The notes under the pieces are model-generated. The model made no database searches and was not told the origin of the DNA. It saw nothing but the letters and a program-made list of their open reading frames with translations. The position numbers were made by a program, and so were the translations under genes. Below, piece by piece: positions 1-11,330 of a stretch of 64,000 bases of DNA; within the stretch, counting starts at the first letter, position 1, and every line of letters begins with the position of its first letter. Source of the stretch: Acanthaster planci (Eukaryota > Echinodermata > Asteroidea > Valvatida > Acanthasteridae). The stretch is taken from assembly GCF_001949145.1 (NCBI RefSeq), contig NW_019091409.1:240885-304884 (forward strand). Reading direction: 5' to 3'.

Positions 1-559
1 GCCAAAGGCTTCACTGTATAGGCTGAGGTGTTGAAGGTTGTACACGAGCCTTTAGATCTGAATACTCATTCTGAGACTATCAACCGCAAAACACAACATT
101 AAGGCAACATCGAAATTGGATGGTAGTTATTTGTGTCGCTATGATCCTGCTTTATTGGGGAACAATGTCAGCAACCGTCCAGGCACTAGGCAGCCTGCCC
201 TTGCAGTTGGACAATTTTTTTAACCTTGGCAAATATGCAGAACGAAGTTCGATTATTTTGTCAGCAACCCTGTCTAGGGCTTCAGCTTCTCAAATCTCCC
301 GTAATTCCTCCCGAGTTGAAAATGAACCGAAGACAGACAGGGAATACCGAGACCCGCAGTGCGAAGTAATGCAGTCAGATAATGAAGTACCGGTAAAATG
401 TGAGGTGAATTTGGTATTGAATGGATTGATCAGTCATTTGGGAGTTACAGATCATGAGTATAAAAGATCTTAATACTTGAGCTACGAAAGTTAACATAGG
501 ACCATAGAACTTCCATTATCATTCACTGTCAGGGAGTGAAAGAATATAATTTATTGAGT
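1..559. other. Unassigned flank
   Basis: No feature I can name. A + strand ORF from an ATG at 120 begins with a hydrophobic, signal-like stretch (MVVICVAMILLYWG) and runs 117 codons, but it resembles no family I know and has no supported splice partner. Confidence 0.3.
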
Positions 560-560
560 C

Positions 561-1420
561 CTAGCAGCCTTTTGTCCCGAACTTCTTACTTGAGGAAACG
601 ATTCTGCTTCCACAAGTCACTTTGCCGATCGCCATTAATACTGGTACAGACTTTAAAAAAAATACTGACGCAGGCTCCTCAGTAATAAGCCTCCTCATTT
701 CATTCGTGATCCAGGTTTTCCTGCGTTTACGCTGAATGCAGCTTGGGATGGTCTCTTTAATACAAGGCCTAAAACGGTCAAAAAACGCTCTCAAGCCTCA
801 TCAATGCCCGCATAGTAAATGTTGTCCCTCAGGTAAAGCCTTACAAGTTCGTTTAAATGAAAAATATCACATTTGGAATAGTGAAAGCGTATAATGTGAG
901 ACGTACGAGGCATGGACCGGGGGGTCCACGAACACTAAAACTATTATGCCTAGGTGTGCAAAAAGGATCGGAAACGATCGTATTAACCAGTTGTTGAGGA
1001 CAAGAGCTAACAATATAGTCAAGCAAAGAAGGGAAGTATTTCTTTTGTGACTCAGGTATGCTAACAAATAAACCAACGAAGCCCAACGCCTTTCAAATAA
1101 AATTTTTCAAACGAGGTAACAACCGAAGGATACCATGTTTTTCACACTAGTGCACAATGAAATCGCCCATTGAAATGATGTCCGCAAACTGCCTATAAAA
1201 TCTAATGAGGAAATCCAGGGAGGCCCTATTACTTAGAGATCCATAAATAACACAGATCAACGCAAGGCATGAAGTCAACCCCAAATCGTTCATGGTAGGA
1301 TGCAGTTCAGGTGAAACACCTTGTCCTAGGAGAACCCCTCCACCTTTGGAAGTACGATCCTCCCTAAAGATGACGTGGTTCGCATTTGCCCCATCATGCA
1401 TTGGCGGATTAAGATTTAGT
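561..1420 (-). mobile_element. Decayed non-LTR retrotransposon (endonuclease and linker fragments)
   Basis: Read on the minus strand, 1390-1147 encodes pieces of an apurinic-type endonuclease: FREDRTSKGGGVLL, then LICVIYGSLSNRASLDFL and MGDFIVH, which match the R-D-R..GGGV, IY and GDFNxH blocks of CR1/Jockey-like LINE endonucleases. Further on, 794-561 encodes CIQRKRRKTWITNEMRRLI, the typical linker between endonuclease and reverse transcriptase. The blocks are in different reading frames and the catalytic Asn of GDFN is Ile, so the copy is dead. The open frame extends on into the unrelated repeat at 1500. Confidence 0.7.
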
Positions 1421-1499
1421 GATTTCCGTTGGAATTGTAGCTGAGTCATCCTAAGGCGGCTTTCCACATGTACGTTTTTTGTATGTGTGTTGCGTATAC

Positions 1500-1735
1500 G
1501 ATGCGACTCATTTTTATGGACACAGAAATTGACTCCATTAACATAACAAACGCGTGCGTTGCATTCAGCCGTCAAAGTCGCCCGGGAAGCGATTTTGACG
1601 GATACGCAACGCTTGGCGCAAGTGTTGGAAAGTGGATATGGAAAGACGGCTTTATTGTTAGCACTCCGTGCATTAAACATAGGCCCTATTATTGGTTATC
1701 ACACGAGCGTGAGTGAAACACGGAAAAATGTAGTG
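1500..1735. repeat. Dispersed repeat, copy A
   Basis: Positions 1500-1662 match 8955-9112 over about 160 bp (shared blocks include CCATTAACATAACA and GTGCGTTGC). The end, about 1689-1732, matches 48204-48250 (shared core CGAGTGGAACACGGAA with G/A changes). No terminal repeats or coding capacity recognised. Probably fragments of one interspersed family. Confidence 0.55.
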
Positions 1736-2474
1736 CGTCTGTGTGTACCGAAGTGAATACGTCACGCGCGCAATTAGTGTGTAAAAGGCATTAGCGTGAG
1801 AGCCAGTGCGTGAACCAACACGCGTGCGTACTCCATTCGTTTGCACTGCACTTTCTGGTTCAGAGTGCCGTCACACTTCGGTATTCTATACCACAAGGCC
1901 AAAGGCAAACTTGACGCGCAGTAAAGAAAGTAAAGGGGCCTATGCGTGCTTCAAAAAAGAAAACAAAAGATATTATACGGCGCACAGAAAAAAACAATAA
2001 CACCGATGTGCCACAAGTCTGCAATTTTATCTAGGGAGCATTAGAATTATTTGTGTTTCAACTTATTTTAATAACAACAATAACGATAGGGCTTACACTA
2101 AAAAAGGAAATTGTATTTTACGTTTATTTGAACACATGTGACGATATCAGCACGGGCCAACACGCCACGTTTGAATTTATGGTCATGCAGATGTGCGTTT
2201 GCTTTTAGCGTAAAAAATAGCGCAATGCGTTGAGTTAGAGCAGCGCATTACGCAGGGTTTGATATGAACCGTGCAATACGCGCTAATTAATGAAACGGAC
2301 CGGAGTGTGTCCAGAGGTACTAGGTGCATGCGCACGAGGACTCTGATGACATCGACTCCGATGTGGAATCAGGTAAAAGGTTTGATACAGGGCTGGTTAC
2401 ATCAAGACTTGCCATCATCGATGTTACAGAGTCAAAGGTAGAATCGGGCCAGGCAAACAAAGGTTGGCAGAGCT
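1736..2474. other. Intergenic, nothing recognised
   Basis: No coding family, RNA gene or clear repeat seen. AT-rich with short ORFs only. Confidence 0.5.
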
Positions 2475-2595
2475 GGGCAAATCCTGGTGACACCGAATGA
2501 GGGCGAGCAAAACCCTGGTATCACACTGCAGAATTACGGCAAACAAATCCTGGTGACACACAGGGAGGGTAAACAAATCCTAGCGAAAGAAAATC
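2475..2595. repeat. Degenerate short tandem repeat (~31 bp unit, about 4 copies)
   Basis: The phrase GCAAATCCTGGTGACAC recurs with changes at about 2477, 2508, 2540 and 2570. The copies are separated by similar spacers that begin with GAATGAGGG or CAGGGAGGG. The open frame across it is a by-product of the repeat. Confidence 0.5.
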
Positions 2596-3204
2596 CAATG
2601 AAGAATAATTTCGCTCTGGATCAAGACATATATACCATCAAGTGTAGAAATAAGTCTGACAGCGTTTAGACGATGCAGAGGCCAATAACGGAGAAGGTTG
2701 CCAACAATAGTGAAGGCTGGTTTCAAAATCGGAGACAGAGAATGATGGATGGGTGCTTAAAACATGGCCACTGTACATAAATTATGTACAGAAGAAGTGT
2801 CTACCGTACTCAGTAATCGACACATCCCGACACTGCGTGTGAAATCAACTGTTACGTGTACATCTTTAAACAGATCTAACAACAGTAATACCGTGTGATA
2901 GTCCGCACTTTGATAAGTACATTCAGATTTAGGCTCCCTTGAGAATCAACAGCTAGCATAATAAGGCTCTGCTATCTTGGAATGCATGTCACTGTCATAA
3001 TACCCTTCCTTAGAGCTTAGCTAGTGTAGTCAGCACTTAAAGCAAGAGTCAGCAAGGACGCTATTGATATAGACAACCATTTTGAATAGGTACACGTTCA
3101 GTTGGCGCCATTATGAGGTTTTATATCTTTGTCCCAGTAAGACGAGAGTTCAAAGTGTGGAGCCCATGATGGCACGTTGAACTGGAGATTTAGGCCGATG
3201 GAAA

Positions 3205-3555
3205 ATTTTAAACGGGGAGCGAAATAGAAACAGGGTGTGAATAGTATCACAGATAAATGGACACGTATGGGAATAAATGCACAGATAGGCGACCACCATG
3301 ACAACTGGAAACTTTATCACATATATAGGCCGGCAAGGTGTGTGAATGTTATCGCACAGTTGCATTGAGCACGATTGCGGATAAAATCACTGACAGGCGA
3401 GCACAGATGGGCACACATGTGACTAATATGACATAAAGGCTGGCACGGGTGACAATAGTATCGGATAGAGGCATCGGGCACAGTTGCGGATAATATCACA
3501 GATCAGCGAGTACACATGAGAATAATATCATATATAGACGGGCACAAGGGCATTC
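3205..3555. repeat. Degenerate tandem repeat
   Basis: Repeated phrases such as GGGCACAGTTGCGGATAATATCAC, also seen as GAGCACGATTGCGGATAAAATCAC, alternate with GGCGAGCACA and ATATATAGGC blocks with a period near 100 bp and internal sub-periods. Three diverged copies can be followed. The minus-strand ORFs here overlap each other in several frames and are not genes. Confidence 0.5.
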
Positions 3556-4214
3556 AGCATTTTGGACGAATGAGATACAAAGGCGCGAATTTGATTAACT
3601 CGTTTGACTAAAACGAAAGCATATGATTCAGTATTTTAATCTAGAATACCCGTAGACCGTGCAACTGCATAACACAACGGTATTAGTTCACATTGAATTT
3701 CGATGCAAGGAAACCCACGTTGCGATAGTTCAGTTTGGCGATGGCTGTGTGACAATTTCCTCATCGACTCTTCACAGCCAGATTTTGATCCAAACAATCT
3801 GAATATTGTGTTGACGCATGTAATGATACCATCCCATTTGGCTCTTTATCCGTGGGGCAAATCACGCCAAAGTTTGTGCATGACAAATTAATTCATCGCA
3901 ATGCAATGCATGGTGTTTCTAAAGACACATCTTTGCTGAGCACAGAAAATGGGTCCTGTTCGTCAGTCATGCCATGCACATCGCTTCAAATTTGTATGAG
4001 TTCCCAGCTGATGTTTGCACATTAAAGAGTACCTCTGAGTAAAACATGTTTTCTCTGATTTTATCTGTTCAAATAAATGTGGAAGCATCCGAATCGTTCG
4101 CAGCGTCACTTGTCTTCAGACCTCAACTAATGATACTGTAAGCTGAAAAGGTTTTTTCAGTTCATGCCAAGATGCGTCATTGAGTAGAAAACGATGGGAA
4201 CTCTCGTATACCAG
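3556..4214. other. Intergenic, nothing recognised
   Basis: No coding family, RNA gene or repeat could be supported. Confidence 0.5.
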
Positions 4215-4378
4215 GATATGGGACGGAGGGGTACCACCCTTACCTGTCCAATCCCTATACACTTATACACTCTAGACTGTTGTTACCTAACACCCCCCCA
4301 GTCCGTAAAGAATTCCTGAGATTCTGATCAAACAATGACCAACACAAGGCGGGGGGGGGGTTCTCTCCGTCCCATATC
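4215..4378. mobile_element. Small TIR element (MITE), copy 1 of 3
   Basis: A perfect 14-bp terminal inverted repeat, GATATGGGACGGAG at the left and its complement at the right, encloses 164 bp. The interior shares CCAATCCCTATACAC, GTTACCTAACAC, AAGAATTCCTGAGATT and CAAACAATGACCAACACAA with the copies at 41434 and about 43990. No coding capacity. Target duplication not clear. Confidence 0.75.
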
Positions 4379-6989
4379 TCGCTTCAAAGGTACTCTCGCC
4401 CGGCGTTCGTAGTGGATAACTCTTGTGCATGCCAAACAATGCACATAGCCATTGTTAAGTTACCTCACGCTCCGTGTTAAGCTCAGTCTAATCGGGCGCA
4501 AGCGTGAGTTGGTAATTCACCGCACATGCTTTGTGTGGAGCAAAATTGCTCTCCCACATGACAAAATGGGCTAATGCTTGAGGTGGGTTCCGCCATTCTG
4601 TGGCACTTCATCATACGAACAAGTGTATGATATATGCGTGGCTGACGTATTTTCAAGTAGGCGCGTGTCTTTCAGACGATTTTTTACACATCAAATAGCG
4701 TACATGCAGGACGAGAGTAGCGTATAATACTCTGCAGTATCAATAATAATAGACTATAAAAGTATCAATCTGATTTCTTCCTTAACAACTCGTTTCCCAC
4801 TTGTTTACAACTTAATTTACTATCAGGTGCACGCAAGTTAGTTTTGGTTTGTTGTAACCAGGGAAGCTATACGGTCTAGACTGATATTTTCACACATTCA
4901 AGGATATATGTAGGCCTACAGAGAGTTTGAATTTACCCAACACAATATCATGGACGTAATCATTAGCCTTCTTATGCCAAGGTGGGCTGATATTCAGCCT
5001 TCCATTTGGAATGGCTGTTTCCCACGTAATAAATCATCTTAAATGATTACTCCCAAGGCCCTCCCAAAGAACCACTGAATGGTGTTGTTGTACATAACAC
5101 AATGGATGTCTTACCAGGTGTATACTGTTCATCTTTTAGTGCAAAAATGTATACCCTTGCTTCCACTGTTGTCTCTCTGAATACGGTTAAGAATCGTGTA
5201 TGCGTCATTCACTCAAGTAAAAAAACACGAGTTTGAAAGACGTATTTCTTTCCCGTTGGACCTAAAAATCACTCCATGCAGGTTGCTTTGTATGTCATTG
5301 TTTTCAGATGCAGCGAAACACAAAGGAAATCCGAAATGGTGTCACGAACGACAGCGCCTCAAGGATGACTCTCAACCGCGTTGAGGGTTGTAATCGCAGG
5401 AGTGCCGGGAATTGCACAATAAAACCCTTCATAAAACAAATTAGAATTTCTGGCATTTTAGTAAAGCACTCCCGATGAGGTAAAGTTCAGTACAAGTAAA
5501 TCATTTTACAGCTGTTGAAATTTACTGTGACGTCAAAATGTCCAGATTTAGATTTTTTGTCCGAAATGTTGTGTTGAAAACTAGCATCAGTGTTCAAGAC
5601 GTGGTTAAATATTAGCACGCACTTAACGATTTCAGACGGTTTTTGCTTCAGTGAATTCGGTATATAGACTGTTTCTAACAACTTCCTAGTCCTACTTGTG
5701 CCCCTTTTAAACCCTATCGTCAAACGCCTCACCACGGTTCACTGGACATAATATCTTTTTGAAAGAGGAACTGAGCCTACTTTTCACAAGAAAATATATA
5801 TGTCTTAATCGCTTTTTATTAATCATGATTTTAAGGTGACCGTCCCCCTAAATTTTTGAGTGAGCGACCTGGATTGGATTCAGCTTTTGAAAAGCTGTAT
5901 CGTTTCAAAAGACTTTGTTCATACCTTGAGAGTACCCACAGCCTTGTTTTGCTTTCAGAGAAGTACCGGTAGATTTGCCTTTGAGGACATTAGCACGGGC
6001 TTACACAAGACTTTACATCTAATATGCCGGTTGCCACGGACCCGTCGTTGTTCAAAATGTCAAAATTGAGAGTAAGCCGGTTTCGGGAGCTACACTCGGA
6101 AGGAACATACATACATAATAATCATCGTCGGTACGAGCAACTATATGTATATAGATGCTTGGCTTTTAACGTGAATTATTAATGAAGTTTCCTTCATTGT
6201 GGCAATTTCAAGAAAACACAGCTTGATCCTGTTCCATTTATTGCTGATCAAAATAAGCTGGGCTAATTTTCTCGAGGAAAAGCCACCCAGTACCGTTTGA
6301 CATTTACTGACCGCATTTTGACCACCGCATGGCCTTTCTTCCTGTGCTGTAGTACAAAGTTTACTAGCGGGGAACGGTGCCCTACCTTCCATGTTGAGGA
6401 GAAAGCGTTGGGGGAGGACCGTGTTGCCCGATGCCATACTGCCGTGCAGCCAGCGAGGGGTGCACCACAGCAAGTCAATTCCCATAGACAGCAGTGATAA
6501 ATCCCCATACTTCACAAATATTTAAAAAATACTCACAACTCTCACAGGTGTTCAGGCTGCATTGAAAATTGATGTTCGACATGCCCTCTTTCATTTTCCT
6601 TTCATTTTGTTAGTGGGTTGACCAATGAATTTTCGAGAAATTCTCACCCAAACCAGACCACCCCTAAAATGAATGAAATTTCACTGCCCAGGAAAAGTAG
6701 CCAATTTGAAAATGCGTCCCTCTGCAAAATGGCTAAAATAGTGCCACTTTCGGATCCGATTGCATCCAAATTGCTCGGAACTGGAAGCCCTGAGTCTGGC
6801 CCAGAGGTTCAGTCTCATATTTCTTCAATTCCCCAGTTCCATGGCTCTTGGGACCCTCTAATATAGAATAGTTTGAGTGGATAACTTGAGCTCGGCAGAT
6901 GGTTTTTGTGCCTAATTAGCGGGGTGCACCTTTGGGGGAGGGGGCGTGTTGCCCAATGCCCAGTACTGCCTAGCCTTTCGTCAAGGCCT
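4379..6989. other. Intergenic, nothing recognised
   Basis: 2.6 kb with only short ORFs in all frames. One TAGGCCTA palindrome at 4911. No family, RNA gene or structured repeat could be supported. Confidence 0.5.
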
Positions 6990-7730
6990 TCGTGGCTTAG
7001 CGTGTGTAACTGCAAAACGACTGGACAGGAGACCAGGCGAGTGGCGCAGCCACGAGGCTTTTTCCAACTTGATTTTGAGGTTTTTGTGGTGAATTATTCA
7101 TAAGCTTTCTGTTACGCATTATTTTTAAATTTCATGTAAATAGTTGAGGCAGACGAGTTTCCAAAATAAACGGCATCAACTCCAAAGCTTACGGCGTTAC
7201 GCAGTGTTTCTGTCTGGTTTTTCATAAGGGCAATAAGCGGTGAGATGACAACTACGATGCTTGTTGGTGGGGGATGGTGCTGACGTTGGAGTAACACTAG
7301 CAGTTCATCAAGGCCGAAGCAAAACGGCAGTGCCTGAGATATGGAGCTCTTACCACATCCCGTGGGTAGAGACGAAAACGTCACGCCCGCGTACGGATGC
7401 TTCAGTAGCGTAACGCTGCAACAGTTTAAACTCAGCAAAGTGAAATTTTCCAGCAGCATATTCTAAAGAACTGTCCAAATATAATGCTCAGACAACTGAC
7501 CTGCACTCACGGCCGGCGACACACTTGACACGCTCGCCATGTATACTTTCAATTTGCATAAATTGTTAATGTGTGCTGACCCCCTCGCTCGTGGTTGGTT
7601 GAGACAGCAAAAATCGAAAACATGAAGAAAAACATAAGAAATTGCTGACAAGTTGAAAAAGGCCTCGTGGCCGCGCCACTCGTGTATGTGGTCTCCGGTC
7701 CAGACGCCGTGCAGTTAGCTAGCTACAGCC
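6990..7730. mobile_element. Inverted-repeat element carrying a helicase fragment
   Basis: About 70 bp at 6991-7062 is repeated, inverted, at about 7660-7730. Shared blocks read outside to inside are GTGGCT, TAACTGCA, CTGGAC, GGAGACCA, CGAGTGGCGC and GCCACGAGGC. Between the arms lies a minus-strand RecQ-like helicase remnant. The arms have diverged by several substitutions and small gaps. The element family cannot be named from sequence alone. Confidence 0.6.
7112..7459 (-). pseudogene. Broken RecQ-like DNA helicase fragment
   Basis: The frame encodes helicase motif I as LPTGCGKSSISQALPF (Walker A) and motif Ia as VVVISPLIALMKNQ, both characteristic of RecQ-type superfamily 2 helicases. Just before motif I the homologous reading (EFKLLQRYATEASVRGRDV) sits in another frame, so there is a frameshift immediately upstream of the Walker A motif. 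No DEAH box or later motif follows, and the frame ends after about 115 codons. It is therefore a decayed internal fragment, probably spread by the inverted-repeat element around it. RecQ-like genes are often amplified by transposons in invertebrates (family knowledge). Confidence 0.7.
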
Positions 7731-8204
7731 ACTGATCTAGAGATCAGTGGCTACAGCTGGCCTCAGGCTTGTTTTGCTCGTGTAATATGTGCATTATCCG
7801 CGGCGCCAGTCTAATGTTGATACCGGAAGCCCATAGTTTAATGGCTTGTATGCACGACTGGAAATACCTACACGAGAGCTGTGCGGTGTCAGAAAAAAAC
7901 ACTCCCCCTTCCCCCCACCTGTAGCTGTGAGAAATGCGTTTGGATTCATTTTGCCAAGCAATTAACATTCTGACTCTTCAATTTCATGTTGATTCAAGTC
8001 CGCTGTCAAAAAGTACTTTCTGTTTTGAAACTAAATTTAATTTGCTTAACAGAAGGTTTCCTAAAAGTGTCAGCAAATTCCGTTAATGCTCATTTGCGTC
8101 CACAGAGGAAGGTTTCAGCCGTGTGTTCGGTAAACCATAGCATGCCGGACTGTAATGACGCTCATGTTATAGATACTAAATTAAGCGTGTGCGCAGTTTA
8201 ATTT
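7731..8204. other. Intergenic with a short palindrome and a repeat fragment
   Basis: AGCCACTGATCT and AGATCAGTGGCT form a hairpin around 7727-7752 next to the end of the helicase element. The stretch 7976-8060 resembles 9718-9800 (CTTCAATTTCA.GTT, GATTTGCTTAACA, AGTGTC), a diverged direct repeat. Otherwise nothing recognised. Confidence 0.45.
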
Positions 8205-8775
8205 GATACCAGAAATTGCATGCACAGTGAAAAGAGATTGAAAATGATTTAAAGCCTGCAAAATGTGTCACTGTAATATGACAATTACAAGAGAAGCAAT
8301 CATTGAAATATTAAATTAAACATTTTCTGAAGGCCTGTTTTCTTGTGTGAAGAAACGAAACCGTTTTTTGTTTAGTTTGACACTATGACAGCATAGTCGA
8401 AACCAAATGCAGCAACATGATAACATGAATAAAATCGTTAGATTTTGTTGTTTGCCCGGTCTGTCGATGAATCAGTTCATCCCAAATCAAATTAACGTCT
8501 CGTTCATTCCAGTTTGTTGGAAGCAGTGAAAGAGGGTCTGTCAAGAACTTCATTAAATCAGGTGACAAACCATTCCAACATGTTTGTTTCTTTCTCGTAT
8601 AGTAGTGTATAAATTGGTTTTGGGAAATAAAATTAGAAAGGGCTTGTGAAATAAATGCACCCAGAAACCAAAACAAAGTTGGTTTTCTTGTGAAAATAAT
8701 CACCCTGCTTTTGTTCCCAGCAGCGTTTGTAATTCCATTTTAAATGGTAAGAATAATCAGACCTAAGTATAAGGC
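8205..8775 (-). repeat. Inverted duplication, arm 1
   Basis: The reverse complement of this stretch aligns along nearly its whole length with 10745-11330. Shared blocks include ACCATTTTAAATGGAATT, GGGAACAAAAGCAGGGTGAT, GATTTAATGAAGTTCTTGACAGACC and CATTTTCAATCT..TTTTCACT. This arm keeps a 106-codon minus-strand frame (8703-8383: WNGLSPDLMKFLTDP...) that is interrupted in the other arm. The peptide is not one I recognise. Probably two copies of one transposon in opposite orientation. Confidence 0.65.
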
Positions 8776-10744
8776 CGAGTGTTTTTTTATCTTTATCTTG
8801 TCTGTGAATTAAAGCCGAATAATATTCGAATTCAACAAGTCAATTTCGTTCAAACCTCGGGCAAAGCCAATGGTAGATTTCATGTTTTTACTAATGTACC
8901 TGTATACCAGTGTCAGTTGTAGGACTCGAGTCCAGGACTGCGTTGAGTTGTGTAATGCGTTTCACTCACGGACACAAAAATCAACGCCATTAACATAACA
9001 CACGTGTGCGTTGCGTTCGGCCGTCAAAATCCTCGGGAACGATTTTGTTGGAAACGGAAAACGTCCGGTGCAAGTGCTGACTCACATATGGAACTGACGC
9101 CTTTATGGTGGCATGGCAGAAAGTGTCCTCTACCGAGGAACGTCTTCTTAAACTCCTCTGTATGCGCGCTGTAGAGAGCAATGTACGCTCCATAAAGCTG
9201 CACGTGTAATACAAGGTGGACATTATCACAGCGGAGCGAAACAGCACGTTATCAGCAGTTTTAACAAAACGAGACCAATCGGGCCCTTGGGTTCCATTTG
9301 ACTAGCGAGAGCTGCAAAATTATAATTCATTCACTCATGCACTCAAGACAAATTCAATATTCGGAGCCAGGGGCTGTGGTGTAGGGATTTCATAAACACA
9401 GTGCACTGTGGATGTCGCGAGAAAATGGCAAACTGTCTCCTATTGTACAACGCATGTTGTTCATCCTTGCATCAAGTGCCAAACAGAGCGCGTGCATGTT
9501 CAGACATGGGGGATATTCATAATATGTTGTTTTATTTAATTGCTTTTCACCAAAGTGTAAGCTTATAAAGCAAGTTGTTTTCGTAAACCTAAGATTAATC
9601 CACTTGTAAAAAAAAAATCGTTTTTGAATAAATAAAAATGCTTTACACGAGGGCATAAAATAAGTTCATTGGAGGTTCTTCTTCTGGCCAACTTTTACCA
9701 TGCTGTTTGATATTTCGACCCTTCAATTTCACGTTTTGTCTATTCTGATAACAATTTGAGAAAATTTGATTTGCTTAACAAAAAGTTTGCTCAATAGTGT
9801 CAAAAAGGTCGAATTAATTTTTTTTTTTTTTGGGGGGGGGGCATTTTCATACCCTTTCCTACACCAAATATCGGGGGGGGGGGACATGTCCCCTCCTAGT
9901 TCCAACCCGGGGTCGCTGCCAATGCTTGTTGACAAAGGTGAACGTGTTTTACTTTTGTGTTTCATAACTTGAGGCGATTGAAAGTAATTCTAAAATTGAT
10001 GCCATTGAAGAAAATACGTTTTGTTTTTCTCCCAGGCGGTTTCCGTTTCTGCTGTATATAAATACCACAGTAGACCCTATCGTACCTCAAGTGAACTGTC
10101 AAGGCCAACAAGGATACCACACACTGCCTGCACGGCTTAATGAGTTAGCTAATCGAATTGAGAAGGATCGCCGTAAGATAATGAGAGCCACCGAGCGCAA
10201 GCAGCACGATGCAAAGAAAAGGTTCCTAGCCAAAGGGTGACAAAATTTATTGACGTAATTGAAATGAAATACATTGAAGCACTGATGTGTGCATTGTAAA
10301 GTTAACAACGAGAGTTCGATCAGGAAAAACCTCGAGTATTAAGAATTAATTTTAAATTCAGGCTCAATTTCACCTGGACGAGAATGAAAAGGAGCTGTTT
10401 GCTGAAAAGGATTAACACCCCCTTCGAATCACGGATCTCACACCATCCATCCAACTTGAATGAAAGTTGTTTGACGTAAACCTGCAAGTATCTACGTGTA
10501 TTATGATCAGTTTCAATGACAACTTCAAGAGAAGCTGTTTATTGATGTTTCGATTGCTGCTTTTCAAGGGGAGAAGTGTACATTGTAGTACAAACTTGAA
10601 ATCTACCATTGGCTCAGCCGGAGTTTTGAACGAAATTGAGCCGGTTTTTTTCGAGAACATTATTCAGGTTTAATTCACAGGAGATAGTTAGGCGGTTTAG
10701 TAAAAAGGAAAAGATGAAAATCTACTCTCAAGTATACTTCTCTT
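8776..10744. other. Spacer between the inverted arms, repeat-rich
   Basis: Holds dispersed repeat copy B at 8955-9112 (see 1500-1735). It also has T- and G-runs at 9818-9885 of the kind seen at decayed element ends. A coding-like + strand tail at about 10126-10242 (LPARLNELANRIEKDRRKIM, then RATERKQHDAKKRF, ending in a stop) is a basic helical peptide of unknown family, probably a transposon remnant. Confidence 0.4.
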
Positions 10745-11330
10745 TATTATTATTCTGACCATTTTAAATGGAATTTAACAAACGCTGCCGGGAACAAAAG
10801 CAGGGTGATTGTTTTAACAAGAAAACCAAGTTTGTTTCTAATGTTTTTATTGGCAAGCCCTTTCTATTTTAATTTTCCGGGAAGCCAACTGTTATACATT
10901 CAAATACGAATAAAAAACGCATGCCACAGAACACATTTAAATAGAAGCAAGTTGGAACGGTTTGCCAGTTGATTTAATGAAGTTCTTGACAGACCGTCTT
11001 TCAACGCTTCCAGCAAATGGAACGAGACGCCCATTTGATTTTGGATACTGATACATCCAAAAAAAAAAAGGAAAAAAATAAAAAAGACCGGACAAACAAC
11101 AAAATCAACGACCTTTTGAAGTAATGCTACATTTGATGTTGCATTTGCTGTCATGTATTGTCAAAATTAAGAACGAAAAACGGTTTCTTTTAAACAGGCC
11201 GTTGGCTTATATGTTTAATTTCATGTTTTATTATTGGTTCCTGTACGTCATTTTCAAATTTTGTTGATACACTGTGTTGGCTTCAAATAATTTTCGATCT
11301 ATTTTCACTTTACATGCACTTTCTGGACTA
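10745..11330 (+). repeat. Inverted duplication, arm 2
   Basis: Counterpart of 8205-8775 in opposite orientation. It is more decayed: the frame open in arm 1 is broken here by substitutions, small indels and an A-rich insertion near 11056-11087. Confidence 0.65.

Noticed and set aside
120-473. 117-codon ORF with a signal-like N-terminus as a possible first exon of the receptor
   Set aside because: It lacks the conserved LPGGG...WNDS core of the family first exon, and no donor gives a sensible junction to 23717.
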